Source: an uncultured Eubacteriales bacterium
GTDB lineage: Bacteria; Bacillota; Clostridia; Christensenellales; CAG-138
Reading direction: 5' to 3'
Length of the DNA stretch: 14,676 bases
Assembly (NCBI GenBank): GCA_900550525.1
Contig: URSN01000045.1
Coordinates: 1 to 14,676 of the forward strand
The notes under the pieces were generated by a model that searched no databases, had not been told where the DNA came from, and saw only the letters and a list, made by a program, of their open reading frames with translations. Both the position numbers and the translations under genes were made by a program. Positions 1 to 6,900 of the stretch are shown piece by piece (the first letter of the stretch is position 1; every line of letters starts with the position of its first letter).

Positions 1-165
1 TGCTGCCGCAGCATCCTGGCCCAGTTTGAAAAGGCGGACGCGCTGCCGCAGGACGACCGCGCCGCGTTCCCCGCCTATCTCAAATACACCTGCATCCAGT
101 GCGCGGCCGCCTACTGCGCCTTCTGCGAGGCGGTCGCCGCGCTGGGCGAGGGCGGGACGGTCTGA
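1..165 (+). CDS. Unidentified Cys-rich protein, C-terminal fragment
   Basis: The first frame is open from the window edge and ends in TGA at 163–165, giving 54 C-terminal residues. I do not recognise the family. Six cysteines are visible: two at the very start of the fragment and four in the block YTCIQCAAAYCAFCEAV, arranged C-X2-C-X4-C-X2-C. That spacing could bind a metal or an Fe–S cluster, but this is inference. The GC-rich third positions and the sigma-A-like promoter about 55 bp after its stop support it as the end of a real gene lying upstream of the two-component operon. The 108 bp between its stop and the next start contain only that promoter and a ribosome binding site; I see no terminator hairpin there. 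Confidence 0.55.
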   Translation, partial: CCRSILAQFEKADALPQDDRAAFPAYLKYTCIQCAAAYCAFCEAVAALGEGGTV

Positions 166-221
166 GTTTTTCCGTGATTTTGTACGAAAAGAGAACGATT
201 GTGGCAGCGGCGGGCGCAGGA

Positions 222-250
222 TTTACTTGCGCTCGCCGCCGCATTATAAT
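222..250 (+). promoter_or_regulatory. Sigma-A-like promoter of the two-component operon
   Basis: A perfect −10 box TATAAT (245–250) lies 17 bp after TTTACT (222–227), which matches four of six positions of TTGACA. It stands in a short AT-richer island 24 bp before the response-regulator start and just upstream of its AGGAGGG ribosome site. The decamer TATAATACAA at 245–254 recurs exactly at the promoter at 5759. Confidence 0.65.
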
Positions 251-273
251 ACAATGTGGAAGGAGGGAGAGAC

Positions 274-966
274 ATGGCGAAAGCACCGCTCATACTCATC
301 TGCGACGATCAGCCCATCATCCATGAGACGCTCGGCGTCTACCTGGATAATGAGGGCTTCCGCCATATCTCCGCATACGACGGAAAACAGGCGCTGCAAA
401 TGGCGCAGGCGGAGGCGCCGGACCTGATCCTGCTCGACCTGATGATGCCGGGCATGTCCGGCACGGAGGTGTGCCGCGAGATCCGGCGGACAAGCTCCGT
501 GCCGATCATCATGCTCACGGCCAAGGGCGAGGAGGTGGACCGCATCCTCGGGCTGGAGTTCGGCGCGGACGACTACATCGTCAAGCCCTTTTCCGCACGC
601 GAGCTCATCGCGCGCATCAAGGCGGTGCTGCGCCGCTCGAGCGCGGAGCCGGCCGCGCAGGAGGGGCAGGCCATCCGCCTGGAGGGGCTGGAGATCAGCC
701 TGTCCAATTACGAGGTGCGCGTCGGCGGCCGGCAGGTCGATTTTACGCCCAAGGAGGTCGAGATCCTGTACCTGCTCGCCTCGCATCCCGGGCGCGTGTT
801 CGACCGCGAGCAGATCCTCTCCAAGGTCTGGGGCTACGATTATTTCGGCGACACGCGCGCCGTGGACACCCAGATCAAGCGCATCCGGCAGAAGATGCCG
901 GAGGACTGCAAGTGGGGCATCCGCACGGTATACGGCGTGGGCTATAAGTTCGGCATGACGGAATGA
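274..966 (+). CDS. OmpR/PhoB-family response regulator
   Basis: This is a 230-residue DNA-binding response regulator, the usual length for the OmpR/PhoB family. The receiver domain spans about residues 5–118. It shows the acidic pair D11/D12, the phosphoacceptor D55 in LLDLMMPG, T82 in IIMLTA and K104 in YIVKPF. The C-terminal winged-helix domain (about 130–228) has the typical FTPKEVEILYLL start, the VDTQIKRIRQK recognition helix and the YGVGYKF hairpin end. The ATG at 274 is chosen because AGGAGGG at 261–267 is correctly spaced for it; an in-frame GTG at 256 would overlap that site. The stop overlaps the kinase start (ATGA), so the two are translationally coupled and should be cognate partners. 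Target genes cannot be read from the sequence. Confidence 0.96.
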   Translation: MAKAPLILICDDQPIIHETLGVYLDNEGFRHISAYDGKQALQMAQAEAPDLILLDLMMPGMSGTEVCREIRRTSSVPIIMLTAKGEEVDRILGLEFGADDYIVKPFSARELIARIKAVLRRSSAEPAAQEGQAIRLEGLEISLSNYEVRVGGRQVDFTPKEVEILYLLASHPGRVFDREQILSKVWGYDYFGDTRAVDTQIKRIRQKMPEDCKWGIRTVYGVGYKFGMTE

Positions 967-2741
967 AGAAGGGCTCCTTTTTCCAAAAGCTGCTGGCCTA
1001 CATCCTGTGCGCCTGCCTGCTCGCCGCCGTACTCACGGGCGTGCTGGCGGGCGCCAACAGCGTGCGCATCCTGACCGGGCGCATCGCGCAGGAGCTGACG
1101 GCGCGCGCGCTTTCGCTCTCGGCCATGTGCTCGCAGTTTATCGACGGCAACGTCATGTTCGACCTGTTTTACGGGCTGCTCGCCTCGGAGATGCGCGGCG
1201 CGCGCGTCTATGTCTACGACGCGCAGGGCGGCCTGCTGCTCTGGTCGGACGCGGCGGAGGCGGAGGAGGACGCGGAGGTCGGCGCCGCGCTCGCGGCGCA
1301 GGTGATCGCCGGCGGCCGGGAGCCCGCGGTCAGCATGAACTGGCGGCGCGGCGTGATCGCCGCGGGCGCGCCGGTGCTGGACAATTTTTCGCGCGTCAAC
1401 GGCGCGGTGGTGCTGGTCAAGCCGGCCGGCGAGGTGCGCGCGGCGGTCTGGCAGATCATCGGCACGGTGCTCGCCAGCGTCGCCATTTCGGCGGCCATCA
1501 TGCTGCTGCCGGCGTTTTTCGGCTCGCGCCGCATCGCGTCGCCCATCCGGCAGATGACCGGCGTGGCGCTGCGCATGTCGGGGGGCGACTTTACCGCCCG
1601 CGCGGACGAGAGCTACCGCGGGGAGATCGGCGTGCTCGGCGGCGCGCTCAACCATCTTTCCGGGGAGCTGTCGGCCACGATCTCGAACCTGCTGCTTGCG
1701 CGCGCGCGCCTGTCGTCCATCCTGAGCGGCATTGGCGACGGCGTGCTGGCGCTCGACGCGGACCTGACGCCGGTCGCGTTCTGCACCCCGGCGGCGCAGC
1801 GGCTGCTGCGCGCGGCGGACGGGTCGGATCAGACCGCCGCCTTTGTGCGCGCCCACCGGGAGACGTTCGCCGCGGCGCTCGAGGCGGACGGGCCGCAGGA
1901 GGCGCACTGGTCGGCCGGCGGGCGCGAGCTGCTGCTGACCTGTTCCCGCTCGCAGGACGAGGCGGACAGCGCGCCGGGCGTGGTGGTGCTGCTGCGCGAC
2001 GTGACGGCCGCCGAGCGGCTGGAGCAGACGCGGCGGGACTATGTGGCCAACGTCAGCCACGAGCTGCGCACGCCCATCGCGTCCATCCGCAGCCTCGCCG
2101 AGGCGCTGGACGACGGGCTCGTGCGCACGGACGAGGACCGCGCGCGTTACTACGGCTACATCCTGCGCGAGTCGCTGCGCCTCTCGCGCCTGATCGACGA
2201 TCTGCTGGAGCTCTCGCGCCTGCAATCGGGCACGGTCGCGCTCGAGCGCAGCGCGTTCGACCTCAACGAGCTTGCCGCGCAGGTGGCCGAGCGCATGCGC
2301 GTGACCGCCTCCTACAGCGGCATCGACCTGCGCTATACGCCCGCCGCCGCGCTGCCGCCGTGCCTGTCCAACCGCGACCGCATCGAGCAGGTGCTCGTGG
2401 CGCTGCTGGACAACGCCATCAAGTACGCAAGCGACGACGGCGTCGTAGAGGTCTGCTGCCGCAGCGAGGGGGAGCGGCTGCGCGTGGAGGTCAGCAACAG
2501 CGGCCACATCGACGAGGCCGACCTGCCGCACCTGTTCGAGCGCTTCTACAAGGCGGACCGCGCGCACGCCGGGCAGGGCACGGGGCTGGGGCTCGCCATC
2601 GCGCGCGAGGTGCTCGAACGGCTGGACGGGTCGATCGAGGCGTTCAACCGGGACGGGTTCGCCGTGTTTTCGTTTTCGGTGCCCGCCGCGCCGCCGGGGG
2701 ATGCGGCGCCGCAGCTGCCGCCGCCGGAAGCGGCGCAGTAG
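963..2741 (+). CDS. Membrane sensor histidine kinase (PhoR-like architecture)
   Basis: This 592-residue kinase should phosphorylate the regulator encoded just upstream. TM1 spans about residues 10–30. A roughly 130-residue extracytoplasmic domain follows, with a segment (RVYVYDAQGGLLLWSD…APVLD…VNGAVVLVKP) that resembles single-Cache/PDC sensor folds. TM2 is about 165–186, then a HAMP linker (about 187–240) and a probable PAS domain starting near SILSGIGDGVLALDAD. The HisKA dimerisation helix carries the phosphoacceptor H366 in NVSHELRTPIASI. The HATPase domain shows the N box (N484 in LLDNAIKYA), LFERFYK, and the G box GTGLGLAIA near 539–545. All catalytic motifs are intact. The signal sensed is unknown. 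The Ala/Pro tail after the ATPase domain is normal for a GC-rich genome. Confidence 0.95.
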   Translation: MKKGSFFQKLLAYILCACLLAAVLTGVLAGANSVRILTGRIAQELTARALSLSAMCSQFIDGNVMFDLFYGLLASEMRGARVYVYDAQGGLLLWSDAAEAEEDAEVGAALAAQVIAGGREPAVSMNWRRGVIAAGAPVLDNFSRVNGAVVLVKPAGEVRAAVWQIIGTVLASVAISAAIMLLPAFFGSRRIASPIRQMTGVALRMSGGDFTARADESYRGEIGVLGGALNHLSGELSATISNLLLARARLSSILSGIGDGVLALDADLTPVAFCTPAAQRLLRAADGSDQTAAFVRAHRETFAAALEADGPQEAHWSAGGRELLLTCSRSQDEADSAPGVVVLLRDVTAAERLEQTRRDYVANVSHELRTPIASIRSLAEALDDGLVRTDEDRARYYGYILRESLRLSRLIDDLLELSRLQSGTVALERSAFDLNELAAQVAERMRVTASYSGIDLRYTPAAALPPCLSNRDRIEQVLVALLDNAIKYASDDGVVEVCCRSEGERLRVEVSNSGHIDEADLPHLFERFYKADRAHAGQGTGLGLAIAREVLERLDGSIEAFNRDGFAVFSFSVPAAPPGDAAPQLPPPEAAQ

Positions 2742-2763
2742 GGGCAATCAGGCTTGCCGCCCC

Positions 2764-2781
2764 GCCCGCGCCGCCGCGGGC
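2764..2781 (+). other. GC hairpin in the kinase–mscL gap
   Basis: GCCCGCG (2764–2770) and CGCGGGC (2775–2781) form a perfect 7-bp stem with a 4-base loop between the kinase stop and the mscL start. No T-run follows, so it is not a classical terminator. It could partly uncouple mscL from the upstream genes or stabilise RNA ends. A weak TATATC/TATCAT at 2796–2803 could be a −10 box but has no −35 partner. Confidence 0.3.
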
Positions 2782-2825
2782 GCCGGGACGGCGGATATAT
2801 CATCCAAGGATGGGGGAAGGGTAAC

Positions 2826-3302
2826 ATGAAGAAACTCTGGCAGGAATTCAAGGCGTTTGCATTCAAGGGCAACGTGCTCGACATGGCCGTCGGCGTGATG
2901 ATCGCCTCGGCGTTTGGCAAGGTGGTGACCTCGGTGGTCAACGACCTGTTCATGCCGCTGTTTGGACAGCTGCTGGGCGGGCTTTCGTTTGACAACCTGT
3001 TCATCGCGCTCGACGGCAACGCCTATCCGACGCTGCAGGCCGCGCAGGAGGCGGGCGCCGCGGTGTTCGCATACGGCACGTTCCTCTCCGTGGTCGTCGA
3101 TTTTCTGCTGATCGCGGTGTGCATCTTCGCCATGCTCAAGGTCATCGCCAAGCTCAACTTCCACAAGAAGGAGGAGGCGGTGGCCGCGCCGGCTCCGCGC
3201 CTGTGCCCGTACTGCCGCATGGAGATCGCCGACGACGCGACGCGCTGCCCGCACTGCACCTCCGTGCTCGCGGACGCGCCGGCGGAGGACGCGGCCAACT
3301 GA
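2826..3302 (+). CDS. mscL: Large-conductance mechanosensitive channel MscL with C-terminal zinc ribbon
   Basis: MscL is a homopentameric membrane channel that opens under extreme membrane tension to release solutes on hypo-osmotic shock. The amphipathic N-terminal helix and TM1 (about residues 3–45) carry the conserved FKGNVLDMAVGVMIASAFGK pore region, followed by the NDLFMPL turn. An external loop (about 46–83) precedes TM2 (about 84–109, FLSVVVDFLLIAVCIFAMLK) and a KLNFHKKEE charged cluster. At 158 residues it is longer than the usual roughly 130–150. In place of the ordinary cytoplasmic helix bundle it ends in a treble C-X2-C zinc-ribbon-like motif: C127, C130, C141 and C144 in CPYC…CPHC. 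The start is the ATG preceded by GGGGGAAGGG (2812–2821). It lies 84 bp after the kinase gene and 33 bp before a Cys-rich small gene. Confidence 0.95.
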   Translation: MKKLWQEFKAFAFKGNVLDMAVGVMIASAFGKVVTSVVNDLFMPLFGQLLGGLSFDNLFIALDGNAYPTLQAAQEAGAAVFAYGTFLSVVVDFLLIAVCIFAMLKVIAKLNFHKKEEAVAAPAPRLCPYCRMEIADDATRCPHCTSVLADAPAEDAAN

Positions 3303-3335
3303 GCCGTCCAGAGAACGGGAAGGGAGGCGCGCGCC

Positions 3336-3590
3336 TTGCGTTGCAGCTGTCAGCAGTGTGGCGCCTATATGGTGCAGCAGGAGCGCGGGCTGGAGAGCCG
3401 GTGCGTATGCCCGCAGTGCCTGCGGACGTGCTCGGCCTGCATGGGCACCGAGCAGCAGCCCGAGCACCGCGAGGGGCTCGCGCTCATCGCCTACCTGCGC
3501 GAGCGGTATGACGAACGCCTTTCGGGCGAGGCGGACCGGGCCGGGGAAGCGCCGTGCGACCCCGGCGATCCGGGCGGCTATCGGGACTGA
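3336..3590 (+). CDS. Small Cys-rich, zinc-ribbon-like protein of unknown function
   Basis: This is an 84-residue protein that I do not assign to a named family. The N-terminal half holds eight cysteines: C3, C5, C8, C23, C25, C28, C32 and C35. C5-X2-C8 with C25-X2-C28 would make a standard zinc ribbon, and C32-X2-C35 (CSAC) adds a further thiol pair. The C-terminal half is acidic and probably helical (REGLALIAYLRERYDERL), then a disordered Gly/Pro/Asp tail with one more Cys. The TTG start is chosen because GGGAGG (3322–3328) sits about 8 bp before it and no ATG fits. It follows mscL by 33 bp on the same strand, so it is probably co-transcribed, and the strong terminator lies directly after it. 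A metal-binding or redox accessory role is inference. Confidence 0.7.
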   Translation: MRCSCQQCGAYMVQQERGLESRCVCPQCLRTCSACMGTEQQPEHREGLALIAYLRERYDERLSGEADRAGEAPCDPGDPGGYRD

Positions 3591-3618
3591 GGGCCCGGCC
3601 CGGGAAGGACGAAACAAA

Positions 3619-3660
3619 GCGGAGCGGGCGCGCCGTATGGCGCGCCCGCTTTGCATTTTT
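3619..3660. terminator. Strong intrinsic terminator, probably bidirectional
   Basis: A perfect 12-bp inverted repeat, AGCGGGCGCGCC (3623–3634) and GGCGCGCCCGCT (3639–3650), with a GTAT loop, is followed by TTGCATTTTT on the plus strand. G·T and G–C pairs extend the stem to 3619–3654. On the minus strand the stem is followed by a weaker T-rich GCTTTGTTTC. It lies between the converging Cys-rich gene and nadE, so it probably ends both transcripts. Confidence 0.85.
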
Positions 3661-3687
3661 CGCGGCGGCGTCCGGGTTTTTTAGGCG

Positions 3688-5577
3688 CTATTCGAGCCAG
3701 GCGGCGGGCACGGCGTCGCTGGGCATGCGCCAGTCGCCGCGCGGCGAGAGCGACACGTTCCCCACGCGCGGCCCGTCCGGCATGCACGAGCGCTTGAACT
3801 GCTGGGCAAAGAAGCGGCGGTAGAACGTCTCCAGCCAATGCGCGATGGCCGCGGCGTCATAGCTGCCGGCAAAGGCGTATTCGGCCAGACGCTGGATCTT
3901 TTCGCGGCATTCCCCGCGGCGCACGGCGTGGTAGAGGAAGAAGTCGTGCAGCTCATAGGGGCCCACGGTCTCCTCGGTGCGCTGCGGGTTCTGCCCGTCC
4001 ACCGCGGGCAGCAGCTCCGGGCTCACGGGCGTGGCGAGGATGTCCGTGAGCACCGATTCACGCGCGCCGCCGGCGCGGCGCGCCAGGATGCCCAGCATGT
4101 CCCGCATGAGCGTCTTTGGCACGCCGGCGTTCACGCCGTACATGGACAGGTGGTCGCCGCCATAGGTCGCAAACCCCAGCGCGATCTCGGACAGGTCGCC
4201 CGTGCCGACGACCAGCCCGTTCTCCATGTTCGCAAGATCCATCAGCACCTGCGTGCGCTCGCGCGCCTGCGCGTTTTCAAACGCCGTGTCCGCCGTGCCG
4301 GGCGCGTGGCCGATGTCGGACAGGTGCTGCGCCACCGCCGCGGCGATATCCACCGTGCGGCAGGGGACGCCCAGCGCGTCGCACAGCCTTTCGGCGTTGC
4401 CGCGCGTGCGCTTCGTGGTGCCAAAGCAGGGCATCGTGACCGCCAGCACGTCCGTCGCCGGACGGCCCAGCAGCGCGAGCGCGCGCACGGCGACGATCAG
4501 CGCGAGCGTGGAATCCAACCCGCCGGACACGCCGATGACCGCGCGCTTTGCGCCGGTGTGCTGGAGGCGCTTTTTGAGCCCGTGCGCCTGGATGGCGAGC
4601 ACCTCGTCGCAGCGGCGCTCGCGTTCCGGCTGCGTATCGGCCACGAACGGCGTGCGCCAGTAGGCGCGCGTCAGGGCCGTCTCGCGCATGGGGAGCTGGA
4701 ACGGAACGCAGCGGTATCCGTCCGCGGGCTGCGCCGCGTAGGCGTGGCGCTGCCGCTCGCGCAGCAGGAACTGTAAATCGAGCTCCGTGAGCGCGTAGCC
4801 GCCGCCAAAGGGCGGCGCCTCGGCAAGCAGCGAGCCGTTTTCAAAGATCATGTCGTGCCCGGAAAAGACCACGTCCGTCGTGCTCTCGCCCTCGCCCGCG
4901 CTGCAAAAGAGGTAGCCGCAGTTCAGCCGCGCGCTCTGCACCTGCACCAGGCGGCGGCGCTGCTCCGGTTTTAGCACGGCCTCGTCGCTCGCGCTGAGGT
5001 TGGCGATGACCGTCGCGCCGTGCAGCGCCAGCGCGGTCGAGGGCGGCTCCGGCGCCCAGAGATCCTCGCACAGCTCCACGCCCAGCGTGAGAGAGGGCAT
5101 CTGCTCGCAGCAGAACAGCAGCCGGCTGCCAAACGGCACCCGCTGATCGAGCAGCTCCACCTCCGTCACGGCGTCCGGCGCGGGCGCGAACAGGCGTTTT
5201 TCATAGAACTCGCCGTAGTTGGGCAGGTACGTTTTGGGCACGACGCCCAGCACCCTGCCGCCGCACAGGACGGCGGCGCAGTTGTACAGGCTGTGGCCCA
5301 CGCGCAGCGGCAGCCCCACGGCCACGAGCAGCTCCCGGCCGCGCGTGGCGCGCAGCACCAGGCCGAGCGCGCCGCACGCCGCGTCCTGCAGGGCGTCCTG
5401 CAGGAACAGGTCGCCGCAGGTATAGCCCGTCAGGCACAGCTCGGGCAGCACGAGCAGCATGGCGCCGTCGCCCGCGGCCCGCTCGATCAGCGCGGCGGCC
5501 GCCTGCGCGTTGTGCCGGCAGTCGGCCACGCGCACCGGCGGCGTGGCCGCGGCCACCTTCAAAAATCCGTGTCGCAT
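3688..5577 (-). CDS. nadE: Glutamine-dependent NAD+ synthetase
   Basis: This 629-residue two-domain enzyme makes NAD+ from nicotinic acid adenine dinucleotide, ATP and glutamine-derived ammonia, the last step of cytoplasmic NAD biosynthesis. The N-terminal nitrilase-type glutaminase domain has the full catalytic triad: E46 in LPELCLTGY, K115 in VVPKTYLPNYGEF and C170 in LGVELCEDLW. The C-terminal synthetase domain has the ATP pyrophosphatase P-loop GVSGGLDST (S351), then MPCFGTTKRT and the GTGDLSEIALGF…NAGVPKT region. Length and order match bacterial fused NadE. The start is the ATG ending at 5577, preceded on the minus strand by GGAGGG (5580–5586); the frame upstream of it carries the promoter rather than protein-like sequence. 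It is transcribed alone, opposite to both flanking operons, and appears intact. Confidence 0.97.
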   Translation of the reverse strand: MRHGFLKVAAATPPVRVADCRHNAQAAAALIERAAGDGAMLLVLPELCLTGYTCGDLFLQDALQDAACGALGLVLRATRGRELLVAVGLPLRVGHSLYNCAAVLCGGRVLGVVPKTYLPNYGEFYEKRLFAPAPDAVTEVELLDQRVPFGSRLLFCCEQMPSLTLGVELCEDLWAPEPPSTALALHGATVIANLSASDEAVLKPEQRRRLVQVQSARLNCGYLFCSAGEGESTTDVVFSGHDMIFENGSLLAEAPPFGGGYALTELDLQFLLRERQRHAYAAQPADGYRCVPFQLPMRETALTRAYWRTPFVADTQPERERRCDEVLAIQAHGLKKRLQHTGAKRAVIGVSGGLDSTLALIVAVRALALLGRPATDVLAVTMPCFGTTKRTRGNAERLCDALGVPCRTVDIAAAVAQHLSDIGHAPGTADTAFENAQARERTQVLMDLANMENGLVVGTGDLSEIALGFATYGGDHLSMYGVNAGVPKTLMRDMLGILARRAGGARESVLTDILATPVSPELLPAVDGQNPQRTEETVGPYELHDFFLYHAVRRGECREKIQRLAEYAFAGSYDAAAIAHWLETFYRRFFAQQFKRSCMPDGPRVGNVSLSPRGDWRMPSDAVPAAWLE

Positions 5578-5646
5578 ACTCCCTCCGCCGCGCCGCGGCA
5601 GGCCGGCAATGGCCCGCGCCGGCGGCGCATTCTGGCTGTTTTCCCT

Positions 5647-5675
5647 ATTGTATTTCCTTTTTCCGCGCGCGTCAA
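5647..5675 (-). promoter_or_regulatory. Sigma-A-like promoter of nadE
   Basis: Read on the minus strand, TTGACG (5675–5670) and TACAAT (5652–5647) are separated by exactly 17 bp, a near-consensus housekeeping promoter (five of six matches in each box). It would give a leader of roughly 60 nt before the nadE ATG. The leader contains GCCGGC repeats (5602–5607 and 5618–5623) that can pair with each other, but I see no recognisable riboswitch. Confidence 0.75.
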
Positions 5676-5736
5676 TGCGCGGCGGCCGGCCCGCCGGGCG
5701 GAATGAAAAAATTCGATGAAATTTTCCAAACAGGGT

Positions 5737-5764
5737 TTGGCGTAAATGAATCATATGCTATAAT
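5737..5764 (+). promoter_or_regulatory. Extended −10 promoter of the cdaA operon
   Basis: TATAAT at 5759–5764 is preceded directly by TGC (5756–5758), an extended −10 element. TTGGCG at 5737–5742 is a four-of-six −35 match at 16-bp spacing. It lies in an AT-rich stretch 27 bp before the small gene that leads the cdaA operon, back to back with the nadE promoter. Confidence 0.75.
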
Positions 5765-5791
5765 ACAAACAGCAGGCAAGGAGAGGAACAC

Positions 5792-5995
5792 ATGGGAACG
5801 ACGATCCGACAACTCGGCCAAATGCAGATCGAACAGCGCGAGCTGGACGAGGACGGCCGCCGCGCGCAGGAGCAGATCAACCAGCTCGCCATGCGCGAGT
5901 ACGAGCAGACGGGCACGCTTTCGAGCGCGCGCCTGTGCGAGGCGGTCACGGAATATGAGCGGAAGATCGCGGCGCATATATTGCCCGAGCGGTGA
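5792..5995 (+). CDS. Small charged helical protein of unknown function, first gene of the cdaA operon
   Basis: This 67-residue protein belongs to no family I recognise. It is almost entirely polar and predicted helical. A first helix (about residues 5–40) is rich in Gln, Glu and Arg with heptad-like hydrophobic spacing (IRQLGQMQIEQRELDEDG…INQLAMREYEQ). A short Thr/Gly/Ser turn (TGTLSS) leads to a second helix ending in YERKIAAHIL. This suggests a helical hairpin or coiled coil. It has no signal peptide or membrane segment, so it should be cytoplasmic. The ATG has an excellent site, AAGGAGAGG at 5778–5786, and an extended −10 promoter 27 bp upstream, so expression is well supported. It ends 50 bp before cdaA on the same strand. 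A link with CdaA is inference from position. Confidence 0.75.
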   Translation: MGTTIRQLGQMQIEQRELDEDGRRAQEQINQLAMREYEQTGTLSSARLCEAVTEYERKIAAHILPER

Positions 5996-6045
5996 GCGCG
6001 CGGGGTTGCTGAACAGGGAGGCGCAAGCGGAAAGGATGCGGGCCA

Positions 6046-6900
6046 TTGTCGTACGATGACGTCATCAAAGCCGTATTCAGCGGCTTTTCACAATTTCAAT
6101 GGTACGATCTAGTCGATATCCTGCTGATCAGCTTCTTACTGTACAAGCTGATCATCTGGACGAAGGAAACGCAGGCATACCAGGTGCTCAAGGGCATCGC
6201 GGTGCTGTTCCTGTGCTCCGTCGCCAGCCAGCTGCTGCAGCTGAACACGCTCAGCTGGCTGCTCGATTCCTTCCTCAAATCCGGCACGATCATCATGGTG
6301 ATCGTCATCCTGTTCCAGCCGGAGATCCGCCGCATGCTCGAGCGGCTGGGCCGCAGCGGCAAGAAGCTCGGCTCCCTGTTTGAGACGACGACGGTCGAGT
6401 CGGAGTCGCTCGTGCGCGACGTGCAGCGCGCGGTGCTCTCGCTCTCGCGCCGCCGCGTGGGGATGCTGGTGGTCATCGAGCAGCGCACGGCGCTGGGCGA
6501 CATCATCAACACCGGCTCGCGGCGCGACGCGGTCATCTCCGGCGCGCTGATCGAGAACATCTTCGAGCCCAACACGCCCCTGCACGACGGCGCGGTGATC
6601 GTGCGCGGCACGCGCATCGTGGCGGCCGGCTGCTTTTTGCCGCTCTCGGACGACCTGAACCTGGCGCGCGAGCTCGGCACACGGCACCGTGCGGCGCTGG
6701 GCGTCTCCACGGTGGCGGACAGCGTGACCCTCGTCGTGTCGGAGGAGACGGGCGCCATCTCCGTGGCGCGCGACGGGAAGCTCATGCGCTACATCGACGC
6801 CAAAGCCCTGCAGGATCTGCTGGAGGGCATCTTCCTGCAAAAGGCGAACACGCCGTTCCATTGGGCCAAGCGGAGGGAAAAGCATGAAAAACAGCGGTGA
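6046..6900 (+). CDS. cdaA: Membrane diadenylate cyclase CdaA (c-di-AMP synthase)
   Basis: CdaA condenses two ATP into cyclic di-AMP, the second messenger that controls potassium and osmolyte uptake and wall homeostasis in Gram-positive bacteria. The 284-residue protein has three N-terminal membrane helices (about residues 20–37, 45–62 and 72–90), ending in ILFQPEIRRMLERLG. The cytoplasmic DAC domain follows, with both signature motifs intact: D181 in PLHDGAVIV and RHR at 213–215 in GTRHRAALG. Length and layout match the family. The start is TTG at 6046, about 9 bp after AAAGGA. The nearby ATGs at 6036 and 6056 are out of frame. The stop overlaps the start of cdaR by 17 bp, so the two are coupled. 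It is in an operon with the small helical gene upstream. Confidence 0.96.
   Translation: MSYDDVIKAVFSGFSQFQWYDLVDILLISFLLYKLIIWTKETQAYQVLKGIAVLFLCSVASQLLQLNTLSWLLDSFLKSGTIIMVIVILFQPEIRRMLERLGRSGKKLGSLFETTTVESESLVRDVQRAVLSLSRRRVGMLVVIEQRTALGDIINTGSRRDAVISGALIENIFEPNTPLHDGAVIVRGTRIVAAGCFLPLSDDLNLARELGTRHRAALGVSTVADSVTLVVSEETGAISVARDGKLMRYIDAKALQDLLEGIFLQKANTPFHWAKRREKHEKQR

Noticed and set aside
942..2747. Long open frame on the minus strand opposite the sensor kinase
   Set aside because: It is Arg/Ala/His-rich with no recognisable motif, while the plus frame has every kinase motif. GC-rich coding DNA routinely leaves the opposite strand open.
3336..3590. Cys-rich small protein as a YvyF-like flagellar operon protein
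   Set aside because: Only the presence of zinc-ribbon cysteines is shared; length and the rest of the sequence do not fit, and no flagellar genes are nearby.
3838..4776. Plus-strand open frame inside nadE
   Set aside because: It is the antisense of the NAD+ synthetase domain, with no family motifs and no promoter.
5578..5640. Riboswitch in the nadE leader
   Set aside because: Leader is about 60 nt, GC-rich with short GCCGGC repeats only; too short and without conserved NAD-riboswitch features that I can recognise.
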